Shown in pieces: positions 32,821 through 42,115 of a stretch of 64,000 bases of DNA. The position numbers and the translations under genes were made by a program. The notes beneath the pieces are model-generated. The model was not told where the DNA came from. It saw only the letters and a program-made list of their open reading frames with translations, and ran no database searches. This DNA comes from Streptomyces sp. HmicA12 (GTDB taxonomy: Bacteria > Actinomycetota > Actinomycetes > Streptomycetales > Streptomycetaceae). The DNA is taken from contig NZ_KB891801.1 of NCBI RefSeq assembly GCF_000373565.1, positions 1-64,000 on the forward strand. Direction: 5' to 3'. The stretch's first letter is position 1, and each line of letters opens with the position of its first letter.

Positions 32821-34212
32821 CTACTTGACGGCGCCCTTCGCCAGGAACGCCAGCAGGTCCTGACGGCTCACCACACCGGTCGGTTTGCCCTCGACCAGCA
32901 CGATCGCCGCGTCGGCGCGCCCGAGCACGCTCATCAGGTCCGCCACCGGCTCCCCGGAACCCACCTGCGGCAGCGGGGCCGACATGTGCTTCTCCAGCGG
33001 GTCGCCGAGGGAGGCCCGCTGGGCGAACAGGGCGTCGAGCAGCTCCCGTTCCACCACCGACCCGATGACCTCGGCGGCCATCACGTCCGGGTGCCCGGCC
33101 CCGGGCTTCACGATCGGCATCTGCGAGACGCCGTACTCCCGCAGCACGTCGATGGCCTCGCCGACCGTCTCCTCCGGGTGCATGTGCACGAGTTCGGGCA
33201 GGGCGCCGCCGGCCTTGTCCTTCATGACGTCGCCGACGCGCGCGCTCGGCCCGGTGTCCTCCAGGAACCCGTAGTCCGCCATCCACTCGTCGTTGAAGAT
33301 CTTGCTGAGGTAGCCGCGGCCGCTGTCCGGCAGCAGCACGACCACGACGTCGTCGGGCCCGAGCCTCTCGGCGACCCGCAGCGCGGCGACGACCGCCATC
33401 CCGCAGGACCCGCCGACGAGCAGACCCTCCTCCTTGGCGAGGCGCCGCGTCATCTGGAAGGAGTCCTTGTCGGACACCGCCACGATCTCGTCGGCCACGT
33501 CACGGTCGTACGCCGTCGGCCAGAAGTCCTCACCGACGCCCTCGACGAGATACGGCCGCCCGGAGCCGCCCGAGTAGACCGAGCCCTCGGGGTCGGCGCC
33601 GACCACCTGGACCCGGCCCTCGCTCGCGTCCTTCAGATAGCGCCCCGTGCCGGAGATGGTGCCGCCGGTCCCGACCCCGGCCACGAAGTGCGTGATCCGG
33701 CCGTCCGTCTGCTTCCACAGCTCGGGACCGGTGGAGTGGTAGTGGGAGAGGGGGTTGTGCGGGTTGCTGTACTGGTCGGGCTTCCAGGCCCCCGGAGTCT
33801 CCCTGACCAGGCGGTCCGAGACGTTGTAGTACGAGTCCGGGTGCTCCGGGTCGACGGCCGTCGGGCAGACGACGACCTCGGCCCCGTACGCGCGCAGCAC
33901 GTTGATCTTGTCGGTGCTCACCTTGTCGGGGCACACGAAGATGCACTTGTACCCCTTCTGCTGGGCGACGATGGCGAGCCCGACGCCCGTGTTGCCGCTG
34001 GTCGGTTCGACGATCGTGCCGCCCGGCCGCAGCTCCCCGCTCCGCTCGGCCGCCTCGATCATGCGCAGCGCGATGCGGTCCTTCACGGAACCGCCGGGGT
34101 TGAAGTACTCGACCTTGGCCAGGACGGTCGCCCGGAGCCCTTCGGTCACCTTGTTGAGCCTGACGAGCGGGGTGTTGCCGACGAGGCTGATCATCGAGTC
34201 GTGGATCTGCAC
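32821..34212 (-). CDS. cbs: Cystathionine beta-synthase
   Basis: A 463-residue PLP enzyme condensing serine and homocysteine to cystathionine in reverse transsulfuration. The catalytic domain has the PLP lysine in NPGGSVKDR (K44), the SGNTGVG substrate loop and the GVGTGGTISG phosphate cup. Two C-terminal CBS motifs (about 330-455) follow, as in full-length actinobacterial enzymes. The GTG start has a GGAG site. O-acetylserine-dependent cysteine synthase is less likely because of the CBS-domain pair. Located alone, divergent from the SGNH hydrolase gene. Confidence 0.93.
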   Translation of the reverse strand: MQIHDSMISLVGNTPLVRLNKVTEGLRATVLAKVEYFNPGGSVKDRIALRMIEAAERSGELRPGGTIVEPTSGNTGVGLAIVAQQKGYKCIFVCPDKVSTDKINVLRAYGAEVVVCPTAVDPEHPDSYYNVSDRLVRETPGAWKPDQYSNPHNPLSHYHSTGPELWKQTDGRITHFVAGVGTGGTISGTGRYLKDASEGRVQVVGADPEGSVYSGGSGRPYLVEGVGEDFWPTAYDRDVADEIVAVSDKDSFQMTRRLAKEEGLLVGGSCGMAVVAALRVAERLGPDDVVVVLLPDSGRGYLSKIFNDEWMADYGFLEDTGPSARVGDVMKDKAGGALPELVHMHPEETVGEAIDVLREYGVSQMPIVKPGAGHPDVMAAEVIGSVVERELLDALFAQRASLGDPLEKHMSAPLPQVGSGEPVADLMSVLGRADAAIVLVEGKPTGVVSRQDLLAFLAKGAVK

Positions 34213-34405
34213 GGTCTACTCCGGATCTCCTGTGGATCTCCTGCGTGGGGATGCGGCCAGCGTATTGCGCACACCGGGGCTTCATCTCCCATTGCGATTG
34301 ACCGACGGTGATTACGGGGCAAGGAGTTCATGTGCCCGGAAAAGAGTCGCCCGGGTCGCGGAGTCGGGCAGTCGTCGAGGCAACAGAGGCAGGTGGCCGC
34401 GGAAC

Positions 34406-35422
34406 ATGTCGAGCAGGGCGAGGGTGGCACGGCGGATCGCCGCGGGCGCGGCGTACGGCGGTGGCGGGATCGGGCTCCTGGGCGCCGCAGCGGTTGGGGT
34501 GGTGCTCGCGGAGGTGCAGATGGCACGCCGCCAGGTCGGCAACCACGGCACGGATCCGGTCCATGTGCCGTCCGCGGACGGGCGGTACGGCAGGACCTTC
34601 GGCACCGCGGGCGCCGCGGCGCTGCGGTTCGCGGTGCTCGGTGACTCCACGGCCGCCGGGCAGGGCGTGCACCGGGCCCGGCAGACCCCGGGCGCGCTGC
34701 TCGCGTCGGGCCTCGCGGCGGTGGCCGAGCGCACGGTGGAACTGCGCAACGTGGCGCTGCCCGGCGCCATGTCCGACGACCTCGACCGGCAGGTCGCGCT
34801 GATCCTCTCCGACCCGGACTGGCGGCCCGACGTCTGCGTGATCATGATCGGCGCGAACGACGTCACGCACCGGATCCCGGCGACCAAGTCGGTACGTCAT
34901 CTGTCGGCCGCGGTACGGCGGTTGCGCACCGCCGGCGCCGAGGTGGTGGTCGGCACGTGCCCGGATCTCGGCTCGGTGGAGCCGGTGCAGCAGCCGTTGC
35001 GCTGGATCGCCCGGCGCGCCTCGCGGCAGCTCGCGGCGGCGCAGACCATCGGCACGGTGGAGCAGGGCGGGCGGACGGTGTCCCTGGGTGACCTGCTCGG
35101 CCCGGAGTTCTCCGCGAACCCGCGCGAGCTCTTCGGTCCCGACAACTACCACCCCTCCGCGGAGGGGTACGCGACGGCGGCGATGGCCATGCTGCCCACG
35201 CTGTGCGCGTCCCTCGGCCTGTGGCCCGAGGAGGAGCGGCCGGACGTCTCCCGCTCGGAGGGCTTCCTGCCGGTCGCCCGGGCGGCGGCGCGGGCCGCGG
35301 CGGAGGGGGGCACCGAGGTCACCGGCGCGATGCCCACGGGGCCGCGCGGTCCGTGGGCCCTGCTCAAGCGACGTCGCCGCCGCCGCGTCCACACCCAGGA
35401 CCCGACCCCGGTCGGCTCCTAG
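34406..35422 (+). CDS. SGNH/GDSL-family hydrolase, membrane-anchored
   Basis: A 338-residue protein with an N-terminal membrane helix (about 13-35) and a GDSL-type esterase domain. Block I is VLGDSTAAGQG (catalytic Ser), block III is GAND, and block V is DNYHPS (Asp/His). The hydrolase domain ends around residue 270 and a basic disordered tail (KRRRRRRV) follows. The substrate, perhaps lipid or acetylated polymer, is unknown. The ribosome site is weak (GGTGG), so the exact start is less certain. Confidence 0.88.
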   Translation: MSSRARVARRIAAGAAYGGGGIGLLGAAAVGVVLAEVQMARRQVGNHGTDPVHVPSADGRYGRTFGTAGAAALRFAVLGDSTAAGQGVHRARQTPGALLASGLAAVAERTVELRNVALPGAMSDDLDRQVALILSDPDWRPDVCVIMIGANDVTHRIPATKSVRHLSAAVRRLRTAGAEVVVGTCPDLGSVEPVQQPLRWIARRASRQLAAAQTIGTVEQGGRTVSLGDLLGPEFSANPRELFGPDNYHPSAEGYATAAMAMLPTLCASLGLWPEEERPDVSRSEGFLPVARAAARAAAEGGTEVTGAMPTGPRGPWALLKRRRRRRVHTQDPTPVGS

Positions 35423-35448
35423 CCCCGGCGCGGGGTGAGCGCTTCAGG

Positions 35449-35485
35449 GGGCGGTCACCTCGGCGCCGTACGCGGCTGACCGCCC
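35449..35485 (+). terminator. Hairpin after the SGNH hydrolase gene
   Basis: A 9-bp perfect stem (35449-35457 with 35477-35485) within 65 bases of the stop codon. It is followed directly by a copy of the recurrent GCGCAGTTCCCCGCGCCCC repeat. Confidence 0.6.
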
Positions 35486-35486
35486 G

Positions 35487-35526
35487 GTGGGGCTTCTCGC
35501 GCAGTTCCCCGCGCCCCTTACGGGGC
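35487..35526. repeat. Intergenic repeat copy (GCGCAGTTCCCCGCGCCCC family)
   Basis: One copy of the recurrent element, with its own small hairpin GCCCC-TTAC-GGGGC at the right end. The same family occurs at 15731-15845, 31491, 38061 and 58985. Confidence 0.8.
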
Positions 35527-35604
35527 TCGTCCTCGCCCGCGTTCCCAGCGCGCCGGGAGGGCGCATTTCTCCGGCCCCGATGAACCGCTCGACCCGCGGA
35601 GCGC

Positions 35605-35618
35605 TGAGCAAGCGCTTA
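35605..35618. promoter_or_regulatory. Candidate TetR-type operator upstream of the thiolase
   Basis: A TGAGCAAGCGCTTA sequence with the palindromic core AAGCGCTT (35610-35617) lies 116 bases before the thiolase start. Similar GCAAGCGCTTGC palindromes are found before actinobacterial fatty-acid degradation genes and bind TetR-family repressors. No such repressor gene is in the window. The right half is imperfect. The rest of the 311-base gap 35423-35733 holds the hairpin and repeat listed separately. Confidence 0.4.
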
Positions 35619-35733
35619 GAAAAATGCGGCAGGGGTCACACGGCCAGGGCAGTGACCCGCGCCATACGTACGGGTAACTTCCCAGACGGTCCGCCCGAAA
35701 AGCGCCACCGCACTCGAACCCTCTGGAGCCGTG

Positions 35734-36954
35734 ATGCCCGAAGCAGTGATCGTCTCAGCAGCCCGTTCCCCGATCGGCCGCGCCTTCAAGGGCTCCCTGA
35801 AGGATCTGCGCCCTGACGACCTGACCGCCACGATCATCCAGACCGCCCTCGCCAAGGTCCCCGAGCTGGACCCGCGCGACATCGACGACCTGATGCTCGG
35901 CTGCGGCCTGCCCGGCGGCGAGCAGGGCAACAACCTCGGCCGCATCGTCGCCGTGCAGATGGGCATGGACCACCTGCCCGGCTGCACCGTCACCCGCTAC
36001 TGCTCCAGCTCCCTGCAGACGACCCGCATGGCGCTGCACGCCATCAAGGCGGGCGAGGGCGACGTCTTCATCTCGGCCGGTGTCGAGATGGTGTCCCGCT
36101 TCGCCAAGGGGAACTCGGACTCGCTGCCCGACACCCGTAACCCCTTCTTCGCCGAGGCGGAGGCCCGCACCGCGGCCGTCGCCCAGCAGGAGGGCACTTC
36201 CTGGCACGACCCGCGCGAGGACGGCCTCGTGCCGGACGCGTACATCGCGATGGGCCAGACCGCCGAGAACCTGGCCCGCCTCAAGGGCATCACCCGCGAG
36301 GAGATGGACGCCTTCGGCGTGCGCTCCCAGAACCGCGCCGAGGAAGCCATCAAGAACGGCTTCTGGGAGCGCGAGATCACCCCGGTGACGACCCCCGACG
36401 GCACGGTCGTCAGCAAGGACGACGGCCCGCGCGCCGGCGTCACCCTGGAGGGCGTGGCCGGGCTCAAGCCGGTCTTCCGCCCGGACGGACTCGTCACGGC
36501 CGGCAACTGCTGCCCGCTGAACGACGGCGCCGCCGCCCTCGTGATCATGAGCGACACCAAGGCGCGCGAGCTGGGCCTGACCCCGCTCGCCCGCGTCGTC
36601 TCCACCGGCGTCTCCGGCCTGTCCCCCGAGATCATGGGCCTGGGCCCGGTCGAGGCCAGCAAGCAGGCGCTCCAGCGCGCCGGGCTGACCATCGGCGACA
36701 TCGACCTGGCCGAGATCAACGAGGCGTTCGCCGCGCAGGTCATCCCGTCCGCCCGCGAGCTGGGCATCGACGAGGACAAGCTGAACGTGAACGGCGGCGC
36801 CATCGCCGTCGGCCACCCCTTCGGCATGACCGGCGCCCGCATCACCGGCACGCTGATCAACAGCCTCCAGTTCCACGACAAGCAGTTCGGCCTGGAGACC
36901 ATGTGCGTCGGCGGCGGCCAGGGCATGGCGATGGTCATCGAGCGCCTGAGCTGA
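35734..36954 (+). CDS. Acetyl-CoA C-acyltransferase (thiolase)
   Basis: A 406-residue thiolase. The acylated cysteine is C90 in VTRYCSSSLQT, with NEAFAAQ, the GHPFGMTGAR histidine loop and the second catalytic cysteine in CVGGGQGMA near the C-terminus. It can run in fatty acid breakdown or make acetoacetyl-CoA; FadA-like degradative use is suggested by the AAGCGCTT operator. The ATG at 35734 has GGAG 6 bases upstream. It is monocistronic in this window. Confidence 0.94.
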   Translation: MPEAVIVSAARSPIGRAFKGSLKDLRPDDLTATIIQTALAKVPELDPRDIDDLMLGCGLPGGEQGNNLGRIVAVQMGMDHLPGCTVTRYCSSSLQTTRMALHAIKAGEGDVFISAGVEMVSRFAKGNSDSLPDTRNPFFAEAEARTAAVAQQEGTSWHDPREDGLVPDAYIAMGQTAENLARLKGITREEMDAFGVRSQNRAEEAIKNGFWEREITPVTTPDGTVVSKDDGPRAGVTLEGVAGLKPVFRPDGLVTAGNCCPLNDGAAALVIMSDTKARELGLTPLARVVSTGVSGLSPEIMGLGPVEASKQALQRAGLTIGDIDLAEINEAFAAQVIPSARELGIDEDKLNVNGGAIAVGHPFGMTGARITGTLINSLQFHDKQFGLETMCVGGGQGMAMVIERLS

Positions 36955-37024
36955 GACAGCCCCGAAGCCTGAGTCGGCCGGGACCGGTCCTTGACCGGAA
37001 TCCGTCTACTCAATCGTGATCCAA

Positions 37025-37059
37025 TCTCCCCCATGATGTGATCCGCGTCATGGGGGAGA
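37025..37059 (+). terminator. Terminator downstream of the thiolase
   Basis: A perfect 12-bp stem (37025-37036 with 37048-37059) with an 11-base loop, followed by a short T-rich run (ATTTTC). Confidence 0.8.
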
Positions 37060-37218
37060 ACGATTTTCGCAGGTCAGCGCGTACCCAGGCCATACCGGGC
37101 CTAAACGCCCGGCCAAAAGACCTGTCCAATTCGTGACGTAATGCACTGACAGCTGGTTCGTCCAGGCTTCAAGCTGATGTAGGAAGTCGGGGGTCGACTT
37201 GAAACCGGGAGTACGTCA

Positions 37219-38052
37219 GTGAGCGCCATGCCTGCCACCCTCAGTGTCCTGCTGCTCGCCTCGGCCGCTGCCACGGCCGTCGGCGCCGTCACTCTGCACC
37301 ATGTGCGGGGTCTGCGCCGGCAGATCGTGGACCTGAGAGACGAGCTGGCCCGGGACCGCGCCGTCGGCGCGCGCCCCGCGACCGTCCCGGCGGCCCGCAC
37401 CACCCCGGACACCGACGCGATACGCGAGGCCGTCGCCGACGCCCTCGCCGAGGAGCGGGAGCGGGAGCTGGCCGAGGCGCGGGCGTTCTGGGCGGCGCAG
37501 GAGGCGCGGGACGGCTCCGACCTGCCGCCGTTCCTCGCGGGCGGCGCGCTCGGCGAGGAGCTCTTCATGCCCCGGCAGGCGGACTTCGCGGGCCTCGAAC
37601 CGGTCGTCGAGCCGGTGCTCGAGCCCTCCCTGGAGTCGGAGGACGAGTTCGCCGACGAGTCCCCTGAGCTGGCCGCGGCCCGCCGCCGCCACCCCTCGCA
37701 CCCCGACTTCGTCCCGGTGCAGGCCGAGGTCTCCGGGATCGCCGGGGGCGTCGGCGACCACGAGCGCACGGTGGCCTGTCTGGAGGAGCTGGCGCAGGCG
37801 CGCACGGCCCTCGCGGACGTCCGCCCCGGGCCGCTCGGCACGCTCGACGTCTACGTCTTCGCCGACGGCACGACCCTGTGCATGACCCCGGGCCACCGCG
37901 AGACGGCGGAGCAGCTCGCCGCGGCGCTGCGGGCCGGTGACACCCCGGTCCTGCTCGGCGGCTCCGGCATCTCGGGCGCGTACGCCCTGACCTTCGAGTG
38001 CGGCTCGGGCAGCGTCTACATCCTCGCGGACCGCGTCATAGCGTCGGCCTGA
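37219..38052 (+). CDS. Membrane-anchored conserved protein, unknown function
   Basis: A 277-residue protein with an N-terminal membrane helix (about 6-27), a coiled-coil stretch rich in Arg/Glu (about 30-100), a low-complexity acidic linker and a C-terminal globular domain of about 100 residues (LDVYVFADGTTLCMTPGHRETAEQL..GGSGISGAYALTF). The GTG start has GGGAG 7 bases upstream. It is typical of streptomycete-specific conserved proteins; no enzymatic motif is seen. Confidence 0.8.
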   Translation: MSAMPATLSVLLLASAAATAVGAVTLHHVRGLRRQIVDLRDELARDRAVGARPATVPAARTTPDTDAIREAVADALAEERERELAEARAFWAAQEARDGSDLPPFLAGGALGEELFMPRQADFAGLEPVVEPVLEPSLESEDEFADESPELAAARRRHPSHPDFVPVQAEVSGIAGGVGDHERTVACLEELAQARTALADVRPGPLGTLDVYVFADGTTLCMTPGHRETAEQLAAALRAGDTPVLLGGSGISGAYALTFECGSGSVYILADRVIASA

Positions 38053-38060
38053 TCCCCGGC

Positions 38061-38083
38061 CGGGGAACCGCGCGAGAAGCCCC
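38061..38083. repeat. Short copy of the recurrent intergenic repeat
   Basis: The sequence CGGGGAACCGCGCGAGAAGC with its CCCC tail is a one-base variant of the repeat core seen at 31491-31516, lying between two convergent genes. Confidence 0.6.
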
Positions 38084-38098
38084 GCCGGCCCGTAGCCG

Positions 38099-38410
38099 CT
38101 AGACCCCGGCCCGCTTCATCCCCGCCTCGACCATCTCGACGGCCCGGGCCAGGTCCTCCGCGTCACGCAGAGCCACCCCCAGGTCCCGCCCCGCGACGGT
38201 GAGTTGGTCCGCCGCGGCGAACATCCCCGCGTCCGGCATCTCCCGCACCTCGGCCCCGGGCGCCTCCAACCGCTGGGCCCACGCGGCGAGTTCCCTGGCC
38301 AGCTCCAGTGCCGCCGCGGCGGCACCCCGCTGCAGCCGGCTCTGGGGAGCGGCCCGGAGCCGATCCGCGAACTGATCCACCACGGCAGTCAAAGACGTCG
38401 TATCAAGCAC
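38099..38410 (-). CDS. Small conserved Ala-rich helical protein
   Basis: A 103-residue protein with a GTG start at 38410, since the open frame further upstream runs across the promoter of the divergent gene. It is almost entirely helical (LTAVVDQFADRLRAAPQSRLQRGAAAAALELARELAAW) with no membrane segment. It resembles small streptomycete proteins of unknown role found beside DUF4287 genes. No clear ribosome site was identified. Confidence 0.65.
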   Translation of the reverse strand: MLDTTSLTAVVDQFADRLRAAPQSRLQRGAAAAALELARELAAWAQRLEAPGAEVREMPDAGMFAAADQLTVAGRDLGVALRDAEDLARAVEMVEAGMKRAGV

Positions 38411-38497
38411 GCGGTAACGGTAGCTGTTTACAAGCCGGGACGGGTCAGGCACGGTGGCGTGAAGGACCGGCCACATCGAAGCGTTCCGGAGGCGCCG

Positions 38498-38728
38498 ATG
38501 TCCCAAGTCTTCTCCGAGGAGACCCACCGCAATCTGCTGGCTCGCATCCCCCACTGCACCGGTCGTGAAGTCTCCGACTGGCTGCGCACCGTCGAAGAAG
38601 GCCCCTGCTTCCTTCGCTTCGAAGAGAAGGTCAGCTGGCTGCGCGGGGAGCACGACCTCGCGTACGGCCACGCCAAGGCAATCGTCCACGAGTACGACCT
38701 CAGGCGCGCCGCACGGCGCTTCGGTTAG
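38498..38728 (+). CDS. DUF4287 small protein
   Basis: A 76-residue protein with an excellent GGAGG site and the DUF4287 pattern (HCTGREVSDWLRTVEEGPCFLRFEEKVSWLRGEHDLAYGHAKAIVHEYDLRRA). The family has no established function. It diverges from the small helical protein gene and ends at a strong terminator. Confidence 0.82.
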   Translation: MSQVFSEETHRNLLARIPHCTGREVSDWLRTVEEGPCFLRFEEKVSWLRGEHDLAYGHAKAIVHEYDLRRAARRFG

Positions 38729-38755
38729 CCGCACACCACTCCCCCAGACAGCAAA

Positions 38756-38785
38756 GGGCCCGCGCACCGGAAGGTGCGCGGGCCC
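38756..38785. terminator. Bidirectional terminator after the DUF4287 gene
   Basis: A perfect 13-bp stem (38756-38768 with 38773-38785) and GGAA tetraloop between two convergent genes. Confidence 0.9.
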
Positions 38786-38804
38786 CGGACTGCCGAGGGG
38801 ACTA

Positions 38805-39701
38805 CTAGTCGTTGCCCTGCAGGATCGCGATGAGCCGCAGGAACTCCATGTAGATCCAGACCAGCGTCATGGTCAGACCGAACGCGGCGAGCCACGCCTC
38901 TTCCTTCGGGGCGCCGTACGCGATGCCGTCCTCGACCTGCTTGAAGTCCAGGGCCAGGAAGCACGCGCCGAGCAGGATGCCGATGACGCCGAACAGGATG
39001 CCGAGCGGGCCGCTGCGGAAGCCGAGGCCGTCACCGCCGCCGAAGACGGCGAACAGCAGGTTCACGGCCATCAGCAGGATGAAGCCCATCGCCGCGGCCA
39101 TCACGAAGCCGTAGAAGCGGCGGTTGACGCGGATCCAGCCGGCCTTGTACGCGACGAGGACGCCGACGAACACGGCCATCGTGCCGATGACGGCCTGCAT
39201 GGCCGCGCCGCTCGCGATGTGGGTGTCCACGACGTTGGACACCACGCCGAGGAAGACACCCTCGAGGGCGGCGTACGCCAGGATGATCGGCGGGGACGCC
39301 TTGCGCTTGAAGGCCTGGACGAAGCCCAGGACCATCGCCACGAGGCCCGCGCCGATCGCGATGCCGTACGACTTGCCGATGTTCGCTTCGTCGACCGGCA
39401 GGAACGCCCAGGCGAGCGCGGCCGTGACGACCAGCAGGCCCAGCGTGGTGGCGGTACGCACGACGACGTCGTCCATCGTCATGCGACCGGTGGTGACCGG
39501 CGCCTGCGGAGCGCCGTACTGCACGTCCTGCTGCGCGTACGGGTTCTGCGCGTACGGGTTGCCGGCGGGGGCCTGCGCGTAGGGGTTCCCCTGCGCCGTG
39601 CCGACAGCGGGGCCCCCGGCCTGCGGCTGCGCGTTGAACTGCGCGTAGCCGTTGTCGCGGCTGAACCCCCGTCGCGAGAAGACCGGGTTGCTGCTCCTCA
39701 T
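38805..39701 (-). CDS. Bax inhibitor-1/YccA-family membrane protein
   Basis: A 298-residue protein. The N-terminal 70 residues are a low-complexity Gln/Pro/Tyr region with repeated NPYAQ units. Seven membrane helices of the BI-1 family follow (from about residue 82), with the conserved MTMTLVWIYMEFLRL near the end. BI-1 proteins are pH-sensitive calcium-leak channels in other organisms; the bacterial role is uncertain. AGGAGTGAA precedes the ATG. Confidence 0.9.
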   Translation of the reverse strand: MRSSNPVFSRRGFSRDNGYAQFNAQPQAGGPAVGTAQGNPYAQAPAGNPYAQNPYAQQDVQYGAPQAPVTTGRMTMDDVVVRTATTLGLLVVTAALAWAFLPVDEANIGKSYGIAIGAGLVAMVLGFVQAFKRKASPPIILAYAALEGVFLGVVSNVVDTHIASGAAMQAVIGTMAVFVGVLVAYKAGWIRVNRRFYGFVMAAAMGFILLMAVNLLFAVFGGGDGLGFRSGPLGILFGVIGILLGACFLALDFKQVEDGIAYGAPKEEAWLAAFGLTMTLVWIYMEFLRLIAILQGND

Positions 39702-39857
39702 TTCACTCCTCCGTGGCCACCGGATATGGCCTTGCCATCAAGAGTAATGGTCTGGCAAAGATCCGATCCTAGTGCTCAAGGAGGATCTTTCCCATCCTGT
39801 TACGAGGAACGCCGCACTGGCCTGCGTTGTTCCGCTCACCGAGGGATCACCGGGCGG

Positions 39858-41033
39858 TCACAGAGCGAAGCCGGTGTATGCCTCGGCGAGATCGGCCTCC
39901 GCGGACCCGGACGTGGTCACGCGGTCGAGCCGGGCCAGCTGGATCCTGTCGTCGAAGGCGGTGGCGTCGGGCGCGCGGTGCAGCATCGTCGTCATCGCGT
40001 AGCTGAACCGCTCGGCCTGCCACACGCGCCGCAGACAGGTCTCGGAGTAAGCGTCCAGGGCGGTCGCGTCCCCCTTCTCCCGGTACGCGATCAGCGCGCG
40101 GGCGAAGGTGACGACGTCGCCGACCGCCAGGTTGAGACCCTTGGCGCCGGTCGGCGGGACGATGTGGGCCGCGTCCCCGGCGAGGAAGAGCCGGCCGTGC
40201 CGCATGGGCTCGTGGACGTAGGACCGCATGGGGGTGACCGACTTGGACGTGACCGGTCCGCGCGCGAGGCGCCAGTCCGGGTCGTCGACCTCCAGGCGGC
40301 GGTCCAGCTCGTCCCAGATCTCCTCGTCGGCCCAGTCGTCGGCGTCGGTGCCCTCGGGGACCTGGAGGTAGGCGCGGGTGACCGAGGGGGACCTCATGCT
40401 CAGCAGCGCGAAGCCGCGGTCGCTGCGGGCGTAGACCAGCTCGTCGTGGGAGGGGGCGACATCGGCGAGGATGCCGAGCCAGCCGAACGGGTACGTGCGC
40501 TCGTACGTGCGCGAGACCGACTCCGGGACGGCCTGCCGTGCCACGCCCCAGAAGCCGTCGCAGCCGACCACGTAGTCGCAGTCGAGGACGTCCTCGCGGC
40601 CTTCGTGACGGAACCGGATCCGCGGGGCCGGGGTGTCCGCGCCCTCCACGGCGAGCGCCTCCGCCTCGAACAACAGCGGCCCGCCGTCGACGAGTTGAGC
40701 GGCTATCAGATCCTTGCAGACCTCCGTCTGCGCGTAGACCATCACCTGCCGACCGCCGGTCAGAGCCGGGAAGTCGACGCGGTGGCGGCGGCGGTCGAAG
40801 CGCAGCTCGATGCCGTCGTGCGGGAGGCCCTCGCGGTCCATGCGGGCGCCGACGCCCGCCTCGCGCAGCACGTCGACGGTGCCCTGCTCCAGGATCCCGG
40901 CGCGCTGGCGCTGCTCGACGTACGCGCGGTCACGGCTCTCCAGGACCACGGACTCGATCCCTGCGTTGTGCAGAAGCCTGGCCAGGAGCAGCCCCGCCGG
41001 GCCTGCTCCGACGATGCCGACGGTGGTGCGCAT
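39858..41033 (-). CDS. pobA: 4-hydroxybenzoate 3-monooxygenase
   Basis: A 391-residue flavoprotein hydroxylase producing protocatechuate from 4-hydroxybenzoate with NAD(P)H. It has the FAD motif GAGPAG (residues 9-14), the EQRQRAGILEQGT segment typical of PobA, the DYVVGCDGF DG motif and RLFLAGDAAHIVPPTGAKGLN. Length matches the family. GAGGGG precedes the ATG. The promoter region 41034-41110 has repeated GTTCGC boxes and a GTTCAAAGAAC palindrome, possible sites for an IclR-type regulator, which is not in the window. No protocatechuate genes are adjacent. Confidence 0.94.
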   Translation of the reverse strand: MRTTVGIVGAGPAGLLLARLLHNAGIESVVLESRDRAYVEQRQRAGILEQGTVDVLREAGVGARMDREGLPHDGIELRFDRRRHRVDFPALTGGRQVMVYAQTEVCKDLIAAQLVDGGPLLFEAEALAVEGADTPAPRIRFRHEGREDVLDCDYVVGCDGFWGVARQAVPESVSRTYERTYPFGWLGILADVAPSHDELVYARSDRGFALLSMRSPSVTRAYLQVPEGTDADDWADEEIWDELDRRLEVDDPDWRLARGPVTSKSVTPMRSYVHEPMRHGRLFLAGDAAHIVPPTGAKGLNLAVGDVVTFARALIAYREKGDATALDAYSETCLRRVWQAERFSYAMTTMLHRAPDATAFDDRIQLARLDRVTTSGSAEADLAEAYTGFAL

Positions 41034-41141
41034 ACGGATCCCCTCGCGTCATTGCGTGTGGTGCGTTCGCTTGCGTTCGCCTGGTGAACTTTCGTTCAAA
41101 GAACGCTTGTGGGGGATCTTCCGCCCGCTCGCGCACGGGTG

Positions 41142-42104
41142 TCAATGGGTCTTGGGCAGCACACCCGGCCTGATCTCGACGCGGACGCTGCTGTCGTCCG
41201 CGATGACATAGACGGGATCGGTCCCGCGCCGCCAGTGCACGGGCAGCAGGTAGTAGCGGTGACCGCGCTCGATCAGCAGCCGCAGGCCCTCGTAGCGGTA
41301 CCGGTAGTGGGCCCCCTCGCCCAGGTCCTGGCCGCCCGGACCCGGCGGCGCGATGGACAGCCGGTCGGTGCTCAGGATGACCACGGAGGGGCGGCGCACG
41401 ATCAGGGCCGCATCGGATCCGGCGTCCTGCCGGCCGAGCTGCCCCGCCACGAGCGCCACGACCCAGACCAGGAACAGGCCCGCGAGGAGCAGCGACACGG
41501 TCCGCTCCCAGATGGCGCGCGGGCCCGCCGCGGGCGCCTGCCCGAGCAGCAGCCCGCCCACGACGAGCAGCGGCGCCGCCCATCCGTAGGGCTGGATCCA
41601 CCGCCACAGCAGCAGGAGCAGGGCGCCCGCGGCGACCGGCACGAGGTGAGCCCGGGCGACCGCCCGCCCGGCTCCGCGCAGCCGCTCGATGTGCCGCGCG
41701 GGAATCCGAAGCACCGTCAGAAGCCGTGGCAGCGCGGGCACGAGGAGCAGCAGCGTGAGGATCTCCAGGACCGGCAGGGTGGCAAGTCGCAGGCTGCGCA
41801 TGACCAGTTCGAACGTGTCGAAGCCGACGGCGAAGGAGTCCAGTCGGAAGTAGCCGAAGTACGCGTTGGCGTAGATGTAGCCCGCGTAGAGCATCAGCCC
41901 GGCGATGAACGACCCCGCTCCCACAACGGAGTTGATGAGATCCATGCGCAGTACGCCCGACCGCGCCGGTCCAGGAGCGGGAGTGGGAGTGGGAGTGGGC
42001 GCGGGCGCGGGGGCGCGAACCGGGGGTACGGCCGCCGGAGGGTCCGGCCGCGGCCGGGGCACGTTCGGCGGGTACGGCGGTGGTGACGGTACGGGCCCGG
42101 TCAC
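41142..42104 (-). CDS. Integral membrane protein, unknown function
   Basis: About 320 residues: a Pro-rich N-terminal stretch, a first helix (INSVVGAGSFIAGLMLYAGYIYAN), further helices (about 110-235) and a C-terminal soluble domain with VVILSTDRLSI and HYRYRYEGLRLLIERGHRYYLLP. The GTG at 42104, 12 bases after the lipoprotein stop, is chosen; a start at 42206 inside the lipoprotein gene is the alternative. Coupled to the lipoprotein gene, so a joint envelope role is likely. Family not recognised. Confidence 0.72.
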   Translation of the reverse strand: MTGPVPSPPPYPPNVPRPRPDPPAAVPPVRAPAPAPTPTPTPAPGPARSGVLRMDLINSVVGAGSFIAGLMLYAGYIYANAYFGYFRLDSFAVGFDTFELVMRSLRLATLPVLEILTLLLLVPALPRLLTVLRIPARHIERLRGAGRAVARAHLVPVAAGALLLLLWRWIQPYGWAAPLLVVGGLLLGQAPAAGPRAIWERTVSLLLAGLFLVWVVALVAGQLGRQDAGSDAALIVRRPSVVILSTDRLSIAPPGPGGQDLGEGAHYRYRYEGLRLLIERGHRYYLLPVHWRRGTDPVYVIADDSSVRVEIRPGVLPKTH

Positions 42105-42115
42105 CTGGCGGCCCG

